DNA of 64,000 nt from Microbacterium atlanticum (GCF_015277815.1 NZ_CP063813.1:3534001-3598000); one strand, 5' to 3'. Shown: positions 35,943 through 44,477, counted from the stretch's first letter. The notes: a model not told the origin generated them from the sequence alone. Made by a program: numbers and translations.

Positions 35943-37370
35943 GTGACAGTCAACGGGCAGGTCCGTCCGCTCGCCGGCACGCCGCCGCACGCCTCAGCCC
36001 TGGACTGGCTCCGCAGCCTCGGCCTCACCGGCGCCAAGGAGGGCTGTGCCGAGGGGGAATGCGGCGCGTGCGCGGTGCTGCTGGCGACGCCCGCCGGCGA
36101 CGGCGGCACCAGCTGGACGCCGGTGAACGCCTGCCTCCTTCCCGCCCTCGCCCTGGACGGCCAGGAGGTCGTGACCGCCGAGGGCCTCGGCTCGCCCGAC
36201 CACCTGCACCCGGTGCAGCAGCAGCTCGCCGCGGCGGGGGGATCGCAGTGCGGCTACTGCACGCCGGGTTTCGCGTGCAGCATGGCCGCCGAGTTCTACC
36301 GCACCGACCGCGTGCCGCAGCAGGCCACCGCCGAGCAGGGACCCAACGGCTTCGACCTGCACGCGATCGGGGGCAACCTGTGCCGGTGCACCGGCTACCG
36401 TCCCCTCCGCGACGCCGCGTACGCGCTGGGGATGCCCCAGCCCGCCGACCCGCTCCGCGAGCGGTTGAGCGCGCCGGCGCCGGCCCCCGTGCCGACGCGC
36501 GCCGGTGCGCCCGGCGCCGAGTTCGTGCGCCCGTCGTCGCTGGACGAGGCGCTGACACTGCTGCGCGACGAGCCGTCCGCCGTCGCGGTTGCCGGCTCCA
36601 CCGACTGGGGCGTGGAGGCGAACCTGCGCGGGGCGCGGGCCCCGCTCATCGTGGTGATCGACCGCCTGCCCGAGCTCCGCCGCCTCGTGGTGGACGACGA
36701 CATCGTGCGGATCGGCGCCGCGGTGCCGCTCAGCGAGCTCGAGCGCGACCTCGGCGCGCGCGTGCCCCTGCTCGGGCAGCTGCTCCCCCAGTTCGCGTCG
36801 CGGCTGATCCGCAACCGCGCGACGATCGGCGGCAACCTCGGCACCGCCTCGCCCATCGGCGACACCGCTCCCGCGCTGCTCGCGCTCGGCGCGGAGCTCG
36901 TGCTGCAGTCCGCCGACGGCGGCGAGCGCGTCGTCGACCTCGCGGAGTACTTCACGGGCTACCGCACCACCGTCCGGCGCCCCGACGAGCTGATCCGCGA
37001 GGTGCGCCTCCCGTTGCGGGACCACTCGATCACGGCCTTCCACAAGGTGACGAAGCGGCGGTTCGACGACATCTCGTCGGTCGCCGTCGCGTTCGCGCTC
37101 GACCTCGACGGCGGCATCGTCACCCGCGCGCGCATCGGCCTGGGCGGCGTCGCCGCCACGCCGCTTCGGGCGTACGCGACCGAGCAGGCGCTCGCCTCCA
37201 GGCCGTGGGACCACGACACGGTGCGCGCGGCCGCGGCCGTGCTCGAGGGCGAGGGCACCCCGATGAGCGACCACCGCGCGGGGGCGGACTACCGTGCGCG
37301 CATGCTCGGCACGGCGCTTCTCGCACTGTACGCGGGCGCCATCCCGGACCCGGCCGAGGTGCCGGCATGA
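35943..37370 (+). CDS. Xanthine dehydrogenase small subunit (2Fe-2S and FAD domains)
   Basis: 475 residues from GTG 35943. A plant-type 2Fe-2S domain (Cys35, 40, 43, 64), a second 2Fe-2S domain (CGYC 103-106, CRC 147-149) and, from about 175, a FAD-binding domain with AGSTDW and IRNRATIGGNLGTASPIGD. It passes electrons from the molybdenum subunit to FAD and NAD+. From GTG the first beta strand looks clipped; an in-frame ATC at 35919, placed where a leaderless RNA should begin, would add 8 residues. Its stop overlaps the large-subunit ATG (ATGA). Confidence 0.93.
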   Translation: MTVNGQVRPLAGTPPHASALDWLRSLGLTGAKEGCAEGECGACAVLLATPAGDGGTSWTPVNACLLPALALDGQEVVTAEGLGSPDHLHPVQQQLAAAGGSQCGYCTPGFACSMAAEFYRTDRVPQQATAEQGPNGFDLHAIGGNLCRCTGYRPLRDAAYALGMPQPADPLRERLSAPAPAPVPTRAGAPGAEFVRPSSLDEALTLLRDEPSAVAVAGSTDWGVEANLRGARAPLIVVIDRLPELRRLVVDDDIVRIGAAVPLSELERDLGARVPLLGQLLPQFASRLIRNRATIGGNLGTASPIGDTAPALLALGAELVLQSADGGERVVDLAEYFTGYRTTVRRPDELIREVRLPLRDHSITAFHKVTKRRFDDISSVAVAFALDLDGGIVTRARIGLGGVAATPLRAYATEQALASRPWDHDTVRAAAAVLEGEGTPMSDHRAGADYRARMLGTALLALYAGAIPDPAEVPA

Positions 37371-39889
37371 GCGGGCTCGCCGACCGCCCCGAGCACCCGG
37401 TCGTCGGCCGGCCGGCGGTCCACGAGAGCGCGGCGCTGCACGTCACCGGCGCGGCCGTGTACACCGACGACGTGGCCGCGCGCACTCATGGCGTACTCAC
37501 GGCGTGGCCGGTGCCCTCCACGTCGGCGCACGCGCGGGTCACGCTCGACGTCACGCCGGCCGCCGCCGTGCCCGGAGTCGTGCGCGTCCTCACCGCCGCC
37601 GACGTGCCCGGCGTGAACGACGCCGGCGTCAAGCAGGACGAGCCCCTCTTCCCCAGCGAGGCGATGTTCCACGGGCACGCCCTGGCGTGGGTGCTCGGCG
37701 AGACCCCCGAGGCGGCGCGGCTGGGCGCGGCATCCGTCATCGTCTCGTACGAACCGCTCCCCTCGCTCATCACCGTGCACGAGGCGATCGAGGCCGGCTC
37801 GTTCCAGGGCAAGGCGCTCACGATCGAGCGCGGGGACGCGGCATCCGCCCTGTCCTCGTCCGCCCTCGTGCTCGAGGGCGTGAGCGAATGCGGCGGGCAG
37901 GAGCACTTCTCGCTCGAGACCCACGCGGCCTTCGCGGTGCGCGAGCCGGACGGGCGATACTTCGTCGAGTCCTCGACGCAGCACCCGTCGGAGACGCAGG
38001 AGATCGTGGCGCACGTGCTCGGCGTGGCGTCGAGCGAGGTGACCGTGCAATGCCTGCGCATGGGCGGAGGCTTCGGCGGCAAGGAGATGCAGCCCCACGG
38101 ATTCGCCGCGATCGCGGCGCTCGGGGCGAAACTGACCGGGCGCCCCGTGCGGCTGCGGCTCACCCGCGCGCAGGACATCACGATGACCGGCAAGCGCCAC
38201 CCGTTCCACATGGCGTGGCGCGTCGGGTTCGACGCGGACGGGCACCTGCTCGCGCTCGAGGCGACTCTGACGTCGGACGGCGGCTGGAGCCTGGATCTGT
38301 CGGAGCCGGTGCTGGGCCGGGCGCTGTGTCACGTCGACAACGCCTACTGGATCCCGAACGTGCGCGTGCACGGGCGCGTCGCGAAGACGAACAAGCCGTC
38401 CAACACCGCGTTCCGCGGCTTCGGCGGGCCGCAGGGGTCGTTCCTCATCGAAGACATCCTCGGTCGTGCTGCCCCGATACTGGGGCTGGACCCGCTCGAG
38501 CTTCGCGAGCGGAACTTCTACCGGCCCGGGCAGTCGACGCACTACGGTCAGCCGGTGAAGGATGCCGGGCGCATCTCGGCGATCTGGAATCAGCTGCGCG
38601 ACGAGAGCGACCTCGATGCGCGGCGACGCGAGATCGACCGCTTCAACGCCGCCCACCCCGACCGCAAGCGGGGGCTCGCGATGACCCCCGTGAAGTTCGG
38701 CATCTCGTTCACCTTCACGTCGTTCAACCAGGCCGGGGCGCTGGTGATCGTCTACCGCGACGGCTCGGTGCTGATCAACCACGGCGGCACCGAGATGGGA
38801 CAGGGCCTGCACACCAAGATGCTGCAGGTCGCTGCGACCGCACTCGGGGTGGAGCTCGAGCGGGTGCGGCTCGCACCCACCCGCACCGACAAGGTGCCGA
38901 ACACCTCCGCGACGGCGGCGTCGTCGAGCGCCGACCTCAACGGCGGCGCGATCAAGCTGGCGTGCGAGGAGATCCGCGGGCGGCTGGCGACGGTCGCCGG
39001 GCGGATGCTCGGCATCGACGCCCGCGACGTGCGCTTCTCGGGCGGCGAGGTGTTCGCACTCGGGGGCCTGGGGCCGCACCTCCCGTTCGCCGACGTGGTC
39101 GCCGCCGCCTACCTGCAGCGGGTGCAGCTGTTCGCCGCGGGGTACTACCGCACCGAGGGCCTGCACTGGGACGCCGACCGCCAGCAGGGGTCGCCCTTCA
39201 AGTACTTCGCCTACGGCTGCGCGGCGACCGAGGTCGAGGTCGACGGCTACACCGGCGCCTACCGCCTCCGGCGCGTGGACATCGTCCACGACGCCGGCGA
39301 CTCGCTGTCGCCGCGGATCGACATCGGGCAGGTCGAGGGCGGCTTCGTGCAGGGCGTCGGGTGGCTCACGCTCGAGGAGCTGCGCTGGGACACCGGCGAC
39401 GGCCCCACGCGCGGCCGCCTGCTGACGCCGTCCGCGAGCACCTACAAGCTGCCGAGCTTCTCGGAGATGCCGGAGGAGTTTTACGTGCGGCTCTTCGAAG
39501 ACGCCCGCGAGGACGGAGCCGTCTACGGCTCCAAGGCCGTGGGCGAGCCGCCGCTCCTCCTCGCCTTCAGCGCCCGTGAGGCGCTCCGGCAGGCCGTCGG
39601 CGCCTTCGGCCCGGAGGGGCTCAGCGTCGAGCTGGCGTCGCCGGCGACGCCCGAAGCGGTGTTCTGGGCGATCGAGGCGGTGCGCGGCGGCGAGGAGCGG
39701 GCGCGGGGCGGCGATGAGCGAGCGCGCGGCGGCGATTCGGCGGGAGTCCGCGCGGGCGAGGCATCCGTCAACGGAGACGGCGCGGTCGACGCATCCGTAG
39801 ACGGACATGATGCGAGACGGGCCGGCGCGGCGGGGCCCGCCGACGACGCCGGACGCGACGAGAGCGGCCTGCTCACGGCGGGCCGCTGA
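37367..39889 (+). CDS. Xanthine dehydrogenase large (molybdopterin) subunit
   Basis: An 840-residue molybdenum hydroxylase subunit. Cofactor and substrate motifs: QEHFSLETHAAF, MGGGFGGKE, NTAFRGFGGPQG, HGGTEMGQGLH and, near the end, YGSKAVGEPPLLLA, which carries the catalytic Glu. It hydroxylates hypoxanthine and xanthine to urate. The enzyme body should end near AIEAVR; about 75 extra residues follow, Gly/Arg/Glu-rich with a repeated GG(E/D)ERARGG and no expected fold. XdhC follows after 9 bp. Confidence 0.93.
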   Translation: MSGLADRPEHPVVGRPAVHESAALHVTGAAVYTDDVAARTHGVLTAWPVPSTSAHARVTLDVTPAAAVPGVVRVLTAADVPGVNDAGVKQDEPLFPSEAMFHGHALAWVLGETPEAARLGAASVIVSYEPLPSLITVHEAIEAGSFQGKALTIERGDAASALSSSALVLEGVSECGGQEHFSLETHAAFAVREPDGRYFVESSTQHPSETQEIVAHVLGVASSEVTVQCLRMGGGFGGKEMQPHGFAAIAALGAKLTGRPVRLRLTRAQDITMTGKRHPFHMAWRVGFDADGHLLALEATLTSDGGWSLDLSEPVLGRALCHVDNAYWIPNVRVHGRVAKTNKPSNTAFRGFGGPQGSFLIEDILGRAAPILGLDPLELRERNFYRPGQSTHYGQPVKDAGRISAIWNQLRDESDLDARRREIDRFNAAHPDRKRGLAMTPVKFGISFTFTSFNQAGALVIVYRDGSVLINHGGTEMGQGLHTKMLQVAATALGVELERVRLAPTRTDKVPNTSATAASSSADLNGGAIKLACEEIRGRLATVAGRMLGIDARDVRFSGGEVFALGGLGPHLPFADVVAAAYLQRVQLFAAGYYRTEGLHWDADRQQGSPFKYFAYGCAATEVEVDGYTGAYRLRRVDIVHDAGDSLSPRIDIGQVEGGFVQGVGWLTLEELRWDTGDGPTRGRLLTPSASTYKLPSFSEMPEEFYVRLFEDAREDGAVYGSKAVGEPPLLLAFSAREALRQAVGAFGPEGLSVELASPATPEAVFWAIEAVRGGEERARGGDERARGGDSAGVRAGEASVNGDGAVDASVDGHDARRAGAAGPADDAGRDESGLLTAGR

Positions 39890-39898
39890 GGCCGGCCG

Positions 39899-40732
39899 GT
39901 GGACTGGCTCGACGCGGTGCAGGCGCTGCGCGCCGCGCGCACCCCGGCCGTCATCGTGACGCTGGCGATGGTGCGCGGGCACGCGCCGCGCAACGGCGGG
40001 GCAAAGATGGTCGTGTCGCCCGGCGATGTGTTCGGCACGGTCGGCGGCGGCAACCTCGAAGCGACCGCGGTGGCGCGGGCGCGGGAACTGCTGGCGGCGG
40101 GCGCGGCCGAGCCGGACCTCTTGACGCTCACCCTGAGCGACAAGGCGGTGGCCGACTACGGGGTGCAGTGCTGCGGAGGCGAAGTCACGATGATGCTGGA
40201 GCCGGTGCGGGTCGTCCCGTCGATCGCCGTGTTCGGCCTGGGGCACGTCGGCCTCGAGCTCGCGCGGATCCTCGCCCGCCAGCACATGGACCTGCACCTC
40301 GTGGACTCGCGCCACGCCATGCTCGAGCCCGCTCGGCTCGGGGTCGAGGGCGAGCCGGGCCCGCTGGCCGACGCCGTCGCGCACGTCTTCGTCCATCACG
40401 CCCCGGTGCCCGAGTCGGTGCTGCGCGAGGTGCCCGCCGGTACACACGTGCTCGTCATGACGCACGACCACGCCGAAGACCTGGCCATCGTCGATCAGGC
40501 GCTTCGGGTCGAGGGGCTCGGGTCGATCGGCCTCATCGGCTCGCGGTCGAAGTGGGCGCGCTTCCGCACGCGGTTGACGGATGCCGGACACAACGACGCG
40601 GCGCTGGCCCGGGTCGTGACGCCCATCGGCCTGCCCGAGGTGGCGGGCAAGCAGCCCGCGGTGATCGCCGTGAGCGTGGCCGCGCGGCTGCTTCAGGTGA
40701 TCGAGGAGACCGCGGCCGCCGCCCCCCGCTGA
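39899..40732 (+). CDS. xdhC: XdhC-type molybdenum cofactor insertion protein
   Basis: A 277-residue XdhC/CoxI protein: N-terminal XdhC domain (GHAPRNGGAKMVVSPGDVFGTVGGGNLE, with QCCGGEV) and a C-terminal Rossmann domain (IAVFGLGHVGLELARIL; IGLIGSRSKWARFRTRL). It binds the molybdenum cofactor, promotes its sulphuration and loads it into the large subunit. GTG start 9 bp after the large-subunit stop; last gene of the operon. Confidence 0.92.
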   Translation: MDWLDAVQALRAARTPAVIVTLAMVRGHAPRNGGAKMVVSPGDVFGTVGGGNLEATAVARARELLAAGAAEPDLLTLTLSDKAVADYGVQCCGGEVTMMLEPVRVVPSIAVFGLGHVGLELARILARQHMDLHLVDSRHAMLEPARLGVEGEPGPLADAVAHVFVHHAPVPESVLREVPAGTHVLVMTHDHAEDLAIVDQALRVEGLGSIGLIGSRSKWARFRTRLTDAGHNDAALARVVTPIGLPEVAGKQPAVIAVSVAARLLQVIEETAAAAPR

Positions 40733-40784
40733 CCCCCTGCTTCCTCCCTGCCGGACCCGCTCCCCCGTGCCGCTCGTGGCGCGC

Positions 40785-41107
40785 GACTCGCCAAGACACG
40801 CCGATCCCGGCGCGCCCGCCCGGCGTGTTCTGGCGACTCGAGGCCGTGAGCAGAACGCGTGCGGCCGGGCCCGGCACGGCCCGGGCCCGGGGCCCCGGGG
40901 GCACGGGGGAACCGCGACTCGCCAAGACACGCCGATCCCGGGGCGCCCGCCCGGCGTGTTCTGGCGACTCGAGGCCGTGCGAAGCGCGCGGCGTGGCGCG
41001 GCCAGCCCCCGGCCCGGCACGGCCCGGGGCCCCGGGGGCACGGGGGAACCGCGACTCGCCAAGACACGCCGACCCCGGCGCGCCCGCCCGGCGTGTTCTG
41101 GCGACTC
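40785..41107. repeat. Three spaced copies of a family A inverted repeat
   Basis: 55-bp copies at 40785-40839, 40916-40970 and 41053-41107: GACTCGCCAAGACACGCCG, a GC-rich spacer, CGGCGTGTTCTGGCGACTC. The links between copies (76 and 82 bp) are themselves related (GGCACGGCCCGGG, GGGGGCACGGGGGAACC). They fill the 432-bp convergent gap between xdhC and the guanine deaminase. No gene is seen here. The loop sequence differs from the copies at 28.9 kb. Confidence 0.85.
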
Positions 41108-41164
41108 GAGGCCGCGTGCGGGGGGGCGTGTGCCATGGACGCCCGGGCGGGCGCGGCCGGGCGC

Positions 41165-41659
41165 TCAGTACTCGGTGCGGGACTCGGTCCGGTGCCACTC
41201 GGTGAACGGCGCCACCCGGAGCTCATGCGGAAGCGCGACGGGCGCCACCGGCATCGCCTCGCGGTGGCCGGGGTCACCGTCGAAGTACTGGTAGAACCGG
41301 GCGTCGTCGAAACCGGCGGCGGCCGCGTCGTCGCGATCGGCGGCGAAGTACACGCGGTCGACCCGGGCCCACAGCGCCGCTCCGAGGCACATCGGGCACG
41401 GCTCGCAGCTGGCGTAGAGCGTCGTGCCGCTGAGGTCGAACGTGCCGAGCCCCTGGCAGGCGCGCCGGATGGCGGTGACCTCGGCGTGCGCGGACGGGTC
41501 GAGGTCGGCCGTGACGCGGTTCACGCCCTCGAACACCCGGCCGTCGGACGACACGACGACGGCCCCGAACGGCCCGCCCGCGTTGCGGACGTTCTCGGTC
41601 GCGATCTCGATGGCCCGGGCGAGGTAACGGGCGGGCTCCCCGTCGATGGCGGACATCAC
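41165..41659 (-). CDS. guaD: Guanine deaminase, GuaD type
   Basis: A 164-residue cytidine-deaminase-fold enzyme: GGPFGAVVV, zinc motif SAHAEVTAI, CEPCPMCLGA, and the C-terminal AGFDDARFYQYF region that separates GuaD from tRNA deaminases. It turns guanine into xanthine, the substrate of the xanthine dehydrogenase encoded next door on the other strand. Start GTG 41659 or ATG 41656; the -10 TAGGGT at 41665-41670 is 5 or 8 bases upstream. Confidence 0.87.
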   Translation of the reverse strand: MMSAIDGEPARYLARAIEIATENVRNAGGPFGAVVVSSDGRVFEGVNRVTADLDPSAHAEVTAIRRACQGLGTFDLSGTTLYASCEPCPMCLGAALWARVDRVYFAADRDDAAAAGFDDARFYQYFDGDPGHREAMPVAPVALPHELRVAPFTEWHRTESRTEY

Positions 41660-41664
41660 GCTTC

Positions 41665-41670
41665 ACCCTA
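41665..41670 (-). promoter_or_regulatory. -10 hexamer TAGGGT, guanine deaminase gene
   Basis: Minus-strand TAGGGT, 5 bases from GTG 41659 and 8 from ATG 41656; leaderless start predicted. Confidence 0.45.
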
Positions 41671-41737
41671 AGAGCGCGCGGCGCGGGGCGCACCCCACCG
41701 CGCCGGGAAGGCCGGCCGCCGATGACAGGCGCTGCGG

Positions 41738-42205
41738 TCAGCGCTCCACCAGCACGCCGTCGGGATCGGCCCACACGTGCCTGCCGGGGGCGAACTCGAC
41801 GCCCGCGATCGTGACCGGCACGTCGACCTCGCCGACACCGGCCTTGGCGCTCTTGCGCGGATTCGAGCCGAGCGCCTTGACGCCGAGGTCCAGCCTCGCG
41901 AGCGCGACGCGGTCGCGGACGGCGCCGTGGACGATGACGCCCGACCACCCGTTCTCGACGGCCGACGCGGCGATGAGGTCACCGACGAGCGCCGACTCGA
42001 GGGAGCCTGCGCCGTCGATCACGAGCACGGCTCCGTCGCCGGGCGTCGCGAGCAGCGCCTTCACCAGGGCGTTGTCGCGGTGGCACCGCACCGTGCGGAC
42101 CGGCCCGTCGAATGCCGTCCGCCCGCCGAGGTCCAGCAGCGGCAGCGAGAGCGAATCCAGCTCGTCCCCGCGCTCGTCGAAGAGGTCCGCCGTCGCGATG
42201 GTCAT
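41738..42205 (-). CDS. RraA-like short protein (ribonuclease regulator / HMG aldolase fold)
   Basis: A 155-residue RraA-fold protein: TADLFDERGDELDSLSLPLLDLGGR at the start, GAVLVIDGAGSLESALVGDLIA, and the GVIVHGAVRDRVALARLDLGVKALGSNPRKS block with the RD pair. Proteins of this length are usually called RraA after the E. coli RNase E inhibitor, but several act as weak pyruvate aldolases, and the true role in Actinobacteria is open. ATG 42205 lies 7 bases after the -10. Confidence 0.83.
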   Translation of the reverse strand: MTIATADLFDERGDELDSLSLPLLDLGGRTAFDGPVRTVRCHRDNALVKALLATPGDGAVLVIDGAGSLESALVGDLIAASAVENGWSGVIVHGAVRDRVALARLDLGVKALGSNPRKSAKAGVGEVDVPVTIAGVEFAPGRHVWADPDGVLVER

Positions 42206-42212
42206 GCGAGAC

Positions 42213-42218
42213 AGGCTA
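42213..42218 (-). promoter_or_regulatory. -10 hexamer TAGCCT, RraA-like gene
   Basis: Minus-strand TAGCCT with 7 bases to ATG 42205; leaderless start predicted. A palindrome abuts it at 42221. Confidence 0.5.
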
Positions 42219-42220
42219 TG

Positions 42221-42247
42221 ACGGATGCCGCGGGCCGCGGCATCCGT
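42221..42247. repeat. 27-bp perfect palindrome upstream of the RraA-like gene
   Basis: ACGGATGCCGCGG at 42221-42233 and CCGCGGCATCCGT at 42235-42247 around one base. It is 3' of the ArsR-type gene and directly behind the -10 of the RraA-like gene, the same arrangement as at 6741-6766. Confidence 0.65.
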
Positions 42248-42298
42248 CATCGTCAGAAGTTTCCGCAGCCTTCCGCACGTCGCAAGAAGGCGCTCGGC

Positions 42299-42835
42299 TC
42301 ACCTCGGTGCCGGCGGGTTGACGTCGGGATGCAGGGCGCTGAAGAAGGAGTAGGGGTCGCCGTCGGGGTCGGGGGCGCGCTCCTTGAACTCGTTGACGAG
42401 CTCGTACAGGCGGTGCTGGAACTCCTCCCGGTGCTCGGCGTTGAGCTTGAGCCCCAGCCACGTCGCGTCGAGCGCGTCGGGATCGATGCCCTGGATCTGC
42501 TGCAGGAAGGTCTCGACGAGCACGTGCGAGCCGCCGGGCATCGACGTGCGCCACGACAGCCCGGTCGCCCGATACGGCACCTCTCGGGCTCCCTGTGCGC
42601 CGCTGCGCTCCGGCTGGGCGGCGAGGTAGCCGGTCTGCACGAGGGTGCGCACGTGATGCAGCATCGTGCCGGGGTTCACCCCGAGCAGCTCGGCGAGCTC
42701 CTTGTTGGTGCGGGACTCGAACGCGCACAGGCGCAGGACGCGCAGTCGCAGGGGCGAGCTCAGCGCGCGCATACGTGCCTCGGCCTCGGGATCGCCGCGG
42801 CGCAGCTCGATCCGCTCCTCGCCCGTGCCGGCCAT
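42299..42835 (-). CDS. ArsR-family winged-helix transcriptional regulator
   Basis: A 178-residue regulator. The winged helix spans about residues 18-80 (MRALSSPLRLRVLRLCAFESRTNKELAELLGVNPGTMLHHVRTLVQTGYL), followed by a C-terminal ligand or dimerisation region of about 90 residues. It is divergent from an MFS exporter, the usual layout for a repressor of a drug pump. The dyad at 42855-42872 overlaps the -35 elements of both genes. Start ATG 42835 is 6 bases after the -10 TACGCT. No Cys metal site is visible. Confidence 0.87.
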   Translation of the reverse strand: MAGTGEERIELRRGDPEAEARMRALSSPLRLRVLRLCAFESRTNKELAELLGVNPGTMLHHVRTLVQTGYLAAQPERSGAQGAREVPYRATGLSWRTSMPGGSHVLVETFLQQIQGIDPDALDATWLGLKLNAEHREEFQHRLYELVNEFKERAPDPDGDPYSFFSALHPDVNPPAPR

Positions 42836-42841
42836 GCCGCC

Positions 42842-42847
42842 AGCGTA
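42842..42847 (-). promoter_or_regulatory. -10 hexamer TACGCT, ArsR-type gene
   Basis: Minus-strand TACGCT with 6 bases to ATG 42835. Seventeen bases behind it is TTGAGT, a plausible -35 inside the operator dyad. Confidence 0.5.
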
Positions 42848-42854
42848 CCGAAGT

Positions 42855-42872
42855 GATTGACAGTACTCAATC
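42855..42872. promoter_or_regulatory. Operator dyad between the ArsR and MFS genes, with MFS -35
   Basis: GATTGA at 42855-42860 and TCAATC at 42867-42872 form a perfect 6-bp dyad with a 6-base centre. TTGACA at 42857-42862 is a consensus -35, 17 bases before CACACT at 42880-42885, which is 7 bases before the MFS ATG. The dyad also overlaps the minus-strand -35 (TTGAGT). One bound repressor could shut off both genes. Confidence 0.65.
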
Positions 42873-42892
42873 GGTGACGCACACTGATCGAC

Positions 42893-44359
42893 ATGTCTCA
42901 ATCAGACGAGCCGACGCTCGCCGGCGACATCGACGACGGCGTGCTCGCCGAGGCCCGTGCCGAGGCGACGATCCCCGCCTCCCGGGGCAGCGTCGAGGGT
43001 GCGGTGCAGGCCGACCAGGAGGGCGCCGCGCGGGCCGCGACTGCCGCACCCGCAGCCGCACCGTCCCCGTCCTCCGCACCCGCCCGCCGGCGCTCACTCT
43101 GGCGCGACCGCAACTTCATGACGCTGTGGAGCGGTCAGGCGCTCAGCCAGTTCGGCGCGCAGATCACCGAACTCGCGATCCCGGTCCTCGCCGTCCTCGC
43201 CCTCAACGCCACCGAGTGGGAGGTCGGCGTCCTGAACGCGGCCCAGGCTGCGGCCTTCCTGGTGGTCGGGCTTCCCGCCGGGGCGTGGATCGATCGCCTG
43301 CGCAAGCGGCACGTGATGATCTGGGCCGACCTGGTGCGCGCCGTCGCGCTCGCGTCGCTGCCGGTCCTCGCGCTCCTCGGCGTGCTGGAGATCTGGCACA
43401 TGATCCTCGTCGCGCTCATCATGGGCGTGGCCACGGTCTTCTTCGACGTCTCGTACCAGAGCATCATCCCGTCGCTGGTGAGGTCCCACCAGATCGCGGA
43501 GGCCAACGGCAAGCTCCAGGCGACCTATGAGCTGGCCAATATCGCCGGTCCCGGCATCGGCGGCTGGCTCATCGGCGTGCTCACCGCGCCCCTCGCGATC
43601 CTCGCCACCGTCGGCACCTATCTGTTCTCGTTCGTCGCGCTGCTGCTCACCCGCGACCGCGAGCAGCTGCGGCCGCCCGAAGACCGCAAGCCTCTCGTGC
43701 ACGAGATCGGCGAGGGGCTCCGGTGGGTGTTCGGCAACCCGCTGCTGCGGCGGATCGTCGGCACGACCGCCGGCGGCAACTTCTTCGGCACGATCACGGC
43801 GACCCTGCTGCCGATCTTCCTGCTGCGCGAGCTGGGGTTCACGCCCGAGATGATGGGCCTGGTGTTCTCGGTGGGAGCGATCGGAGGCCTCGTCGGCGCC
43901 GTCGCGACGCCCCGCATCGTCGGCCGCCTGGGTGAGGCGCGCGCGATCCCGCTCAGCGCGATCGCCTTCTGCGTGGCCCCCTTCTTCCTGCCGATCGCGT
44001 CCCTTCTGCCCGCCCTCGCCTTCCCCTTCCTGGTGGTGCAGGGGTTCATCATGAGCTTCACGATCCTGCTGTACAACATCACCCAGGTGACCTTCCGGCA
44101 GCGCATCACGCCGCCGCGCCTGCTCGGACGCATGAACGCGTCGGTCCGATTCGTGGTGTGGGGCGTCATGCCGATCGCGGCGCTGCTCGCCGGCGCCCTC
44201 GGCACCTGGATCGGCACCGTGCCGACGCTGTGGCTCGCCGCCGCGGGGCAGCTGTTCGCCTGCCTCTTCGTCGTCATCGGCCCTTTCTGGCGCCTGCGCG
44301 AACTGCCCGACGCCCACGCCGAGCACGCAGACTCGGGCGCTGACGAGCCGGGGCGCTGA
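42893..44359 (+). CDS. MFS transporter (MFS-3/enterobactin-exporter-like)
   Basis: A 488-residue, 12-TM major facilitator. About 70 disordered N-terminal residues, then WRDRNFMTLWSGQALSQFGAQITELAIPVLAVL, the loop GAWIDRLRKRHVMIWADLVRA and a second-half loop VATPRIVGRLGEARAI, typical of the subfamily with EntS and macrolide-efflux-like exporters. Drug or siderophore export is the probable role; the divergent ArsR-family regulator supports inducible efflux. ATG 42893. Confidence 0.9.
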   Translation: MSQSDEPTLAGDIDDGVLAEARAEATIPASRGSVEGAVQADQEGAARAATAAPAAAPSPSSAPARRRSLWRDRNFMTLWSGQALSQFGAQITELAIPVLAVLALNATEWEVGVLNAAQAAAFLVVGLPAGAWIDRLRKRHVMIWADLVRAVALASLPVLALLGVLEIWHMILVALIMGVATVFFDVSYQSIIPSLVRSHQIAEANGKLQATYELANIAGPGIGGWLIGVLTAPLAILATVGTYLFSFVALLLTRDREQLRPPEDRKPLVHEIGEGLRWVFGNPLLRRIVGTTAGGNFFGTITATLLPIFLLRELGFTPEMMGLVFSVGAIGGLVGAVATPRIVGRLGEARAIPLSAIAFCVAPFFLPIASLLPALAFPFLVVQGFIMSFTILLYNITQVTFRQRITPPRLLGRMNASVRFVVWGVMPIAALLAGALGTWIGTVPTLWLAAAGQLFACLFVVIGPFWRLRELPDAHAEHADSGADEPGR

Positions 44360-44471
44360 CCGGCGGAGGGGTCCGGATGCCGCGGCCCGGCGTGCAGGGG
44401 CGGGTCGCGCCATCCGTTATCCCACGTGTCGGGATCTGGCAATCCGGTGCGACGCGGCGTCCCGGCATGCT

Positions 44472-44477
44472 TAGGTT
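44472..44477 (+). promoter_or_regulatory. -10 hexamer TAGGTT, type III PKS operon
   Basis: TAGGTT ends 5 bases before ATG 44483; leaderless start predicted. An imperfect GGATGCC-type inverted repeat lies upstream at 44375-44418, after the MFS gene. Confidence 0.45.

Noticed and set aside
35810..36109. N-terminal extension of the VOC protein over the xdh promoter
   Set aside because: It overlaps the divergent xanthine dehydrogenase start and gives a non-VOC sequence; ATG 35809 has a strong ribosome site.
39899..40732. Carbon monoxide dehydrogenase operon (CoxI) instead of xanthine dehydrogenase
   Set aside because: The large subunit lacks the CO-dehydrogenase active-site loop as far as can be seen, the FeS/FAD domains are fused in one small subunit as in xanthine dehydrogenase, and guanine deaminase is adjacent.
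37289..41062. 1257-codon open frame on the minus strand
   Set aside because: It is antisense to the xanthine dehydrogenase operon, crosses the repeat array, and is Arg/Gly/His-rich with no domain. Long antisense frames are expected at this GC content.
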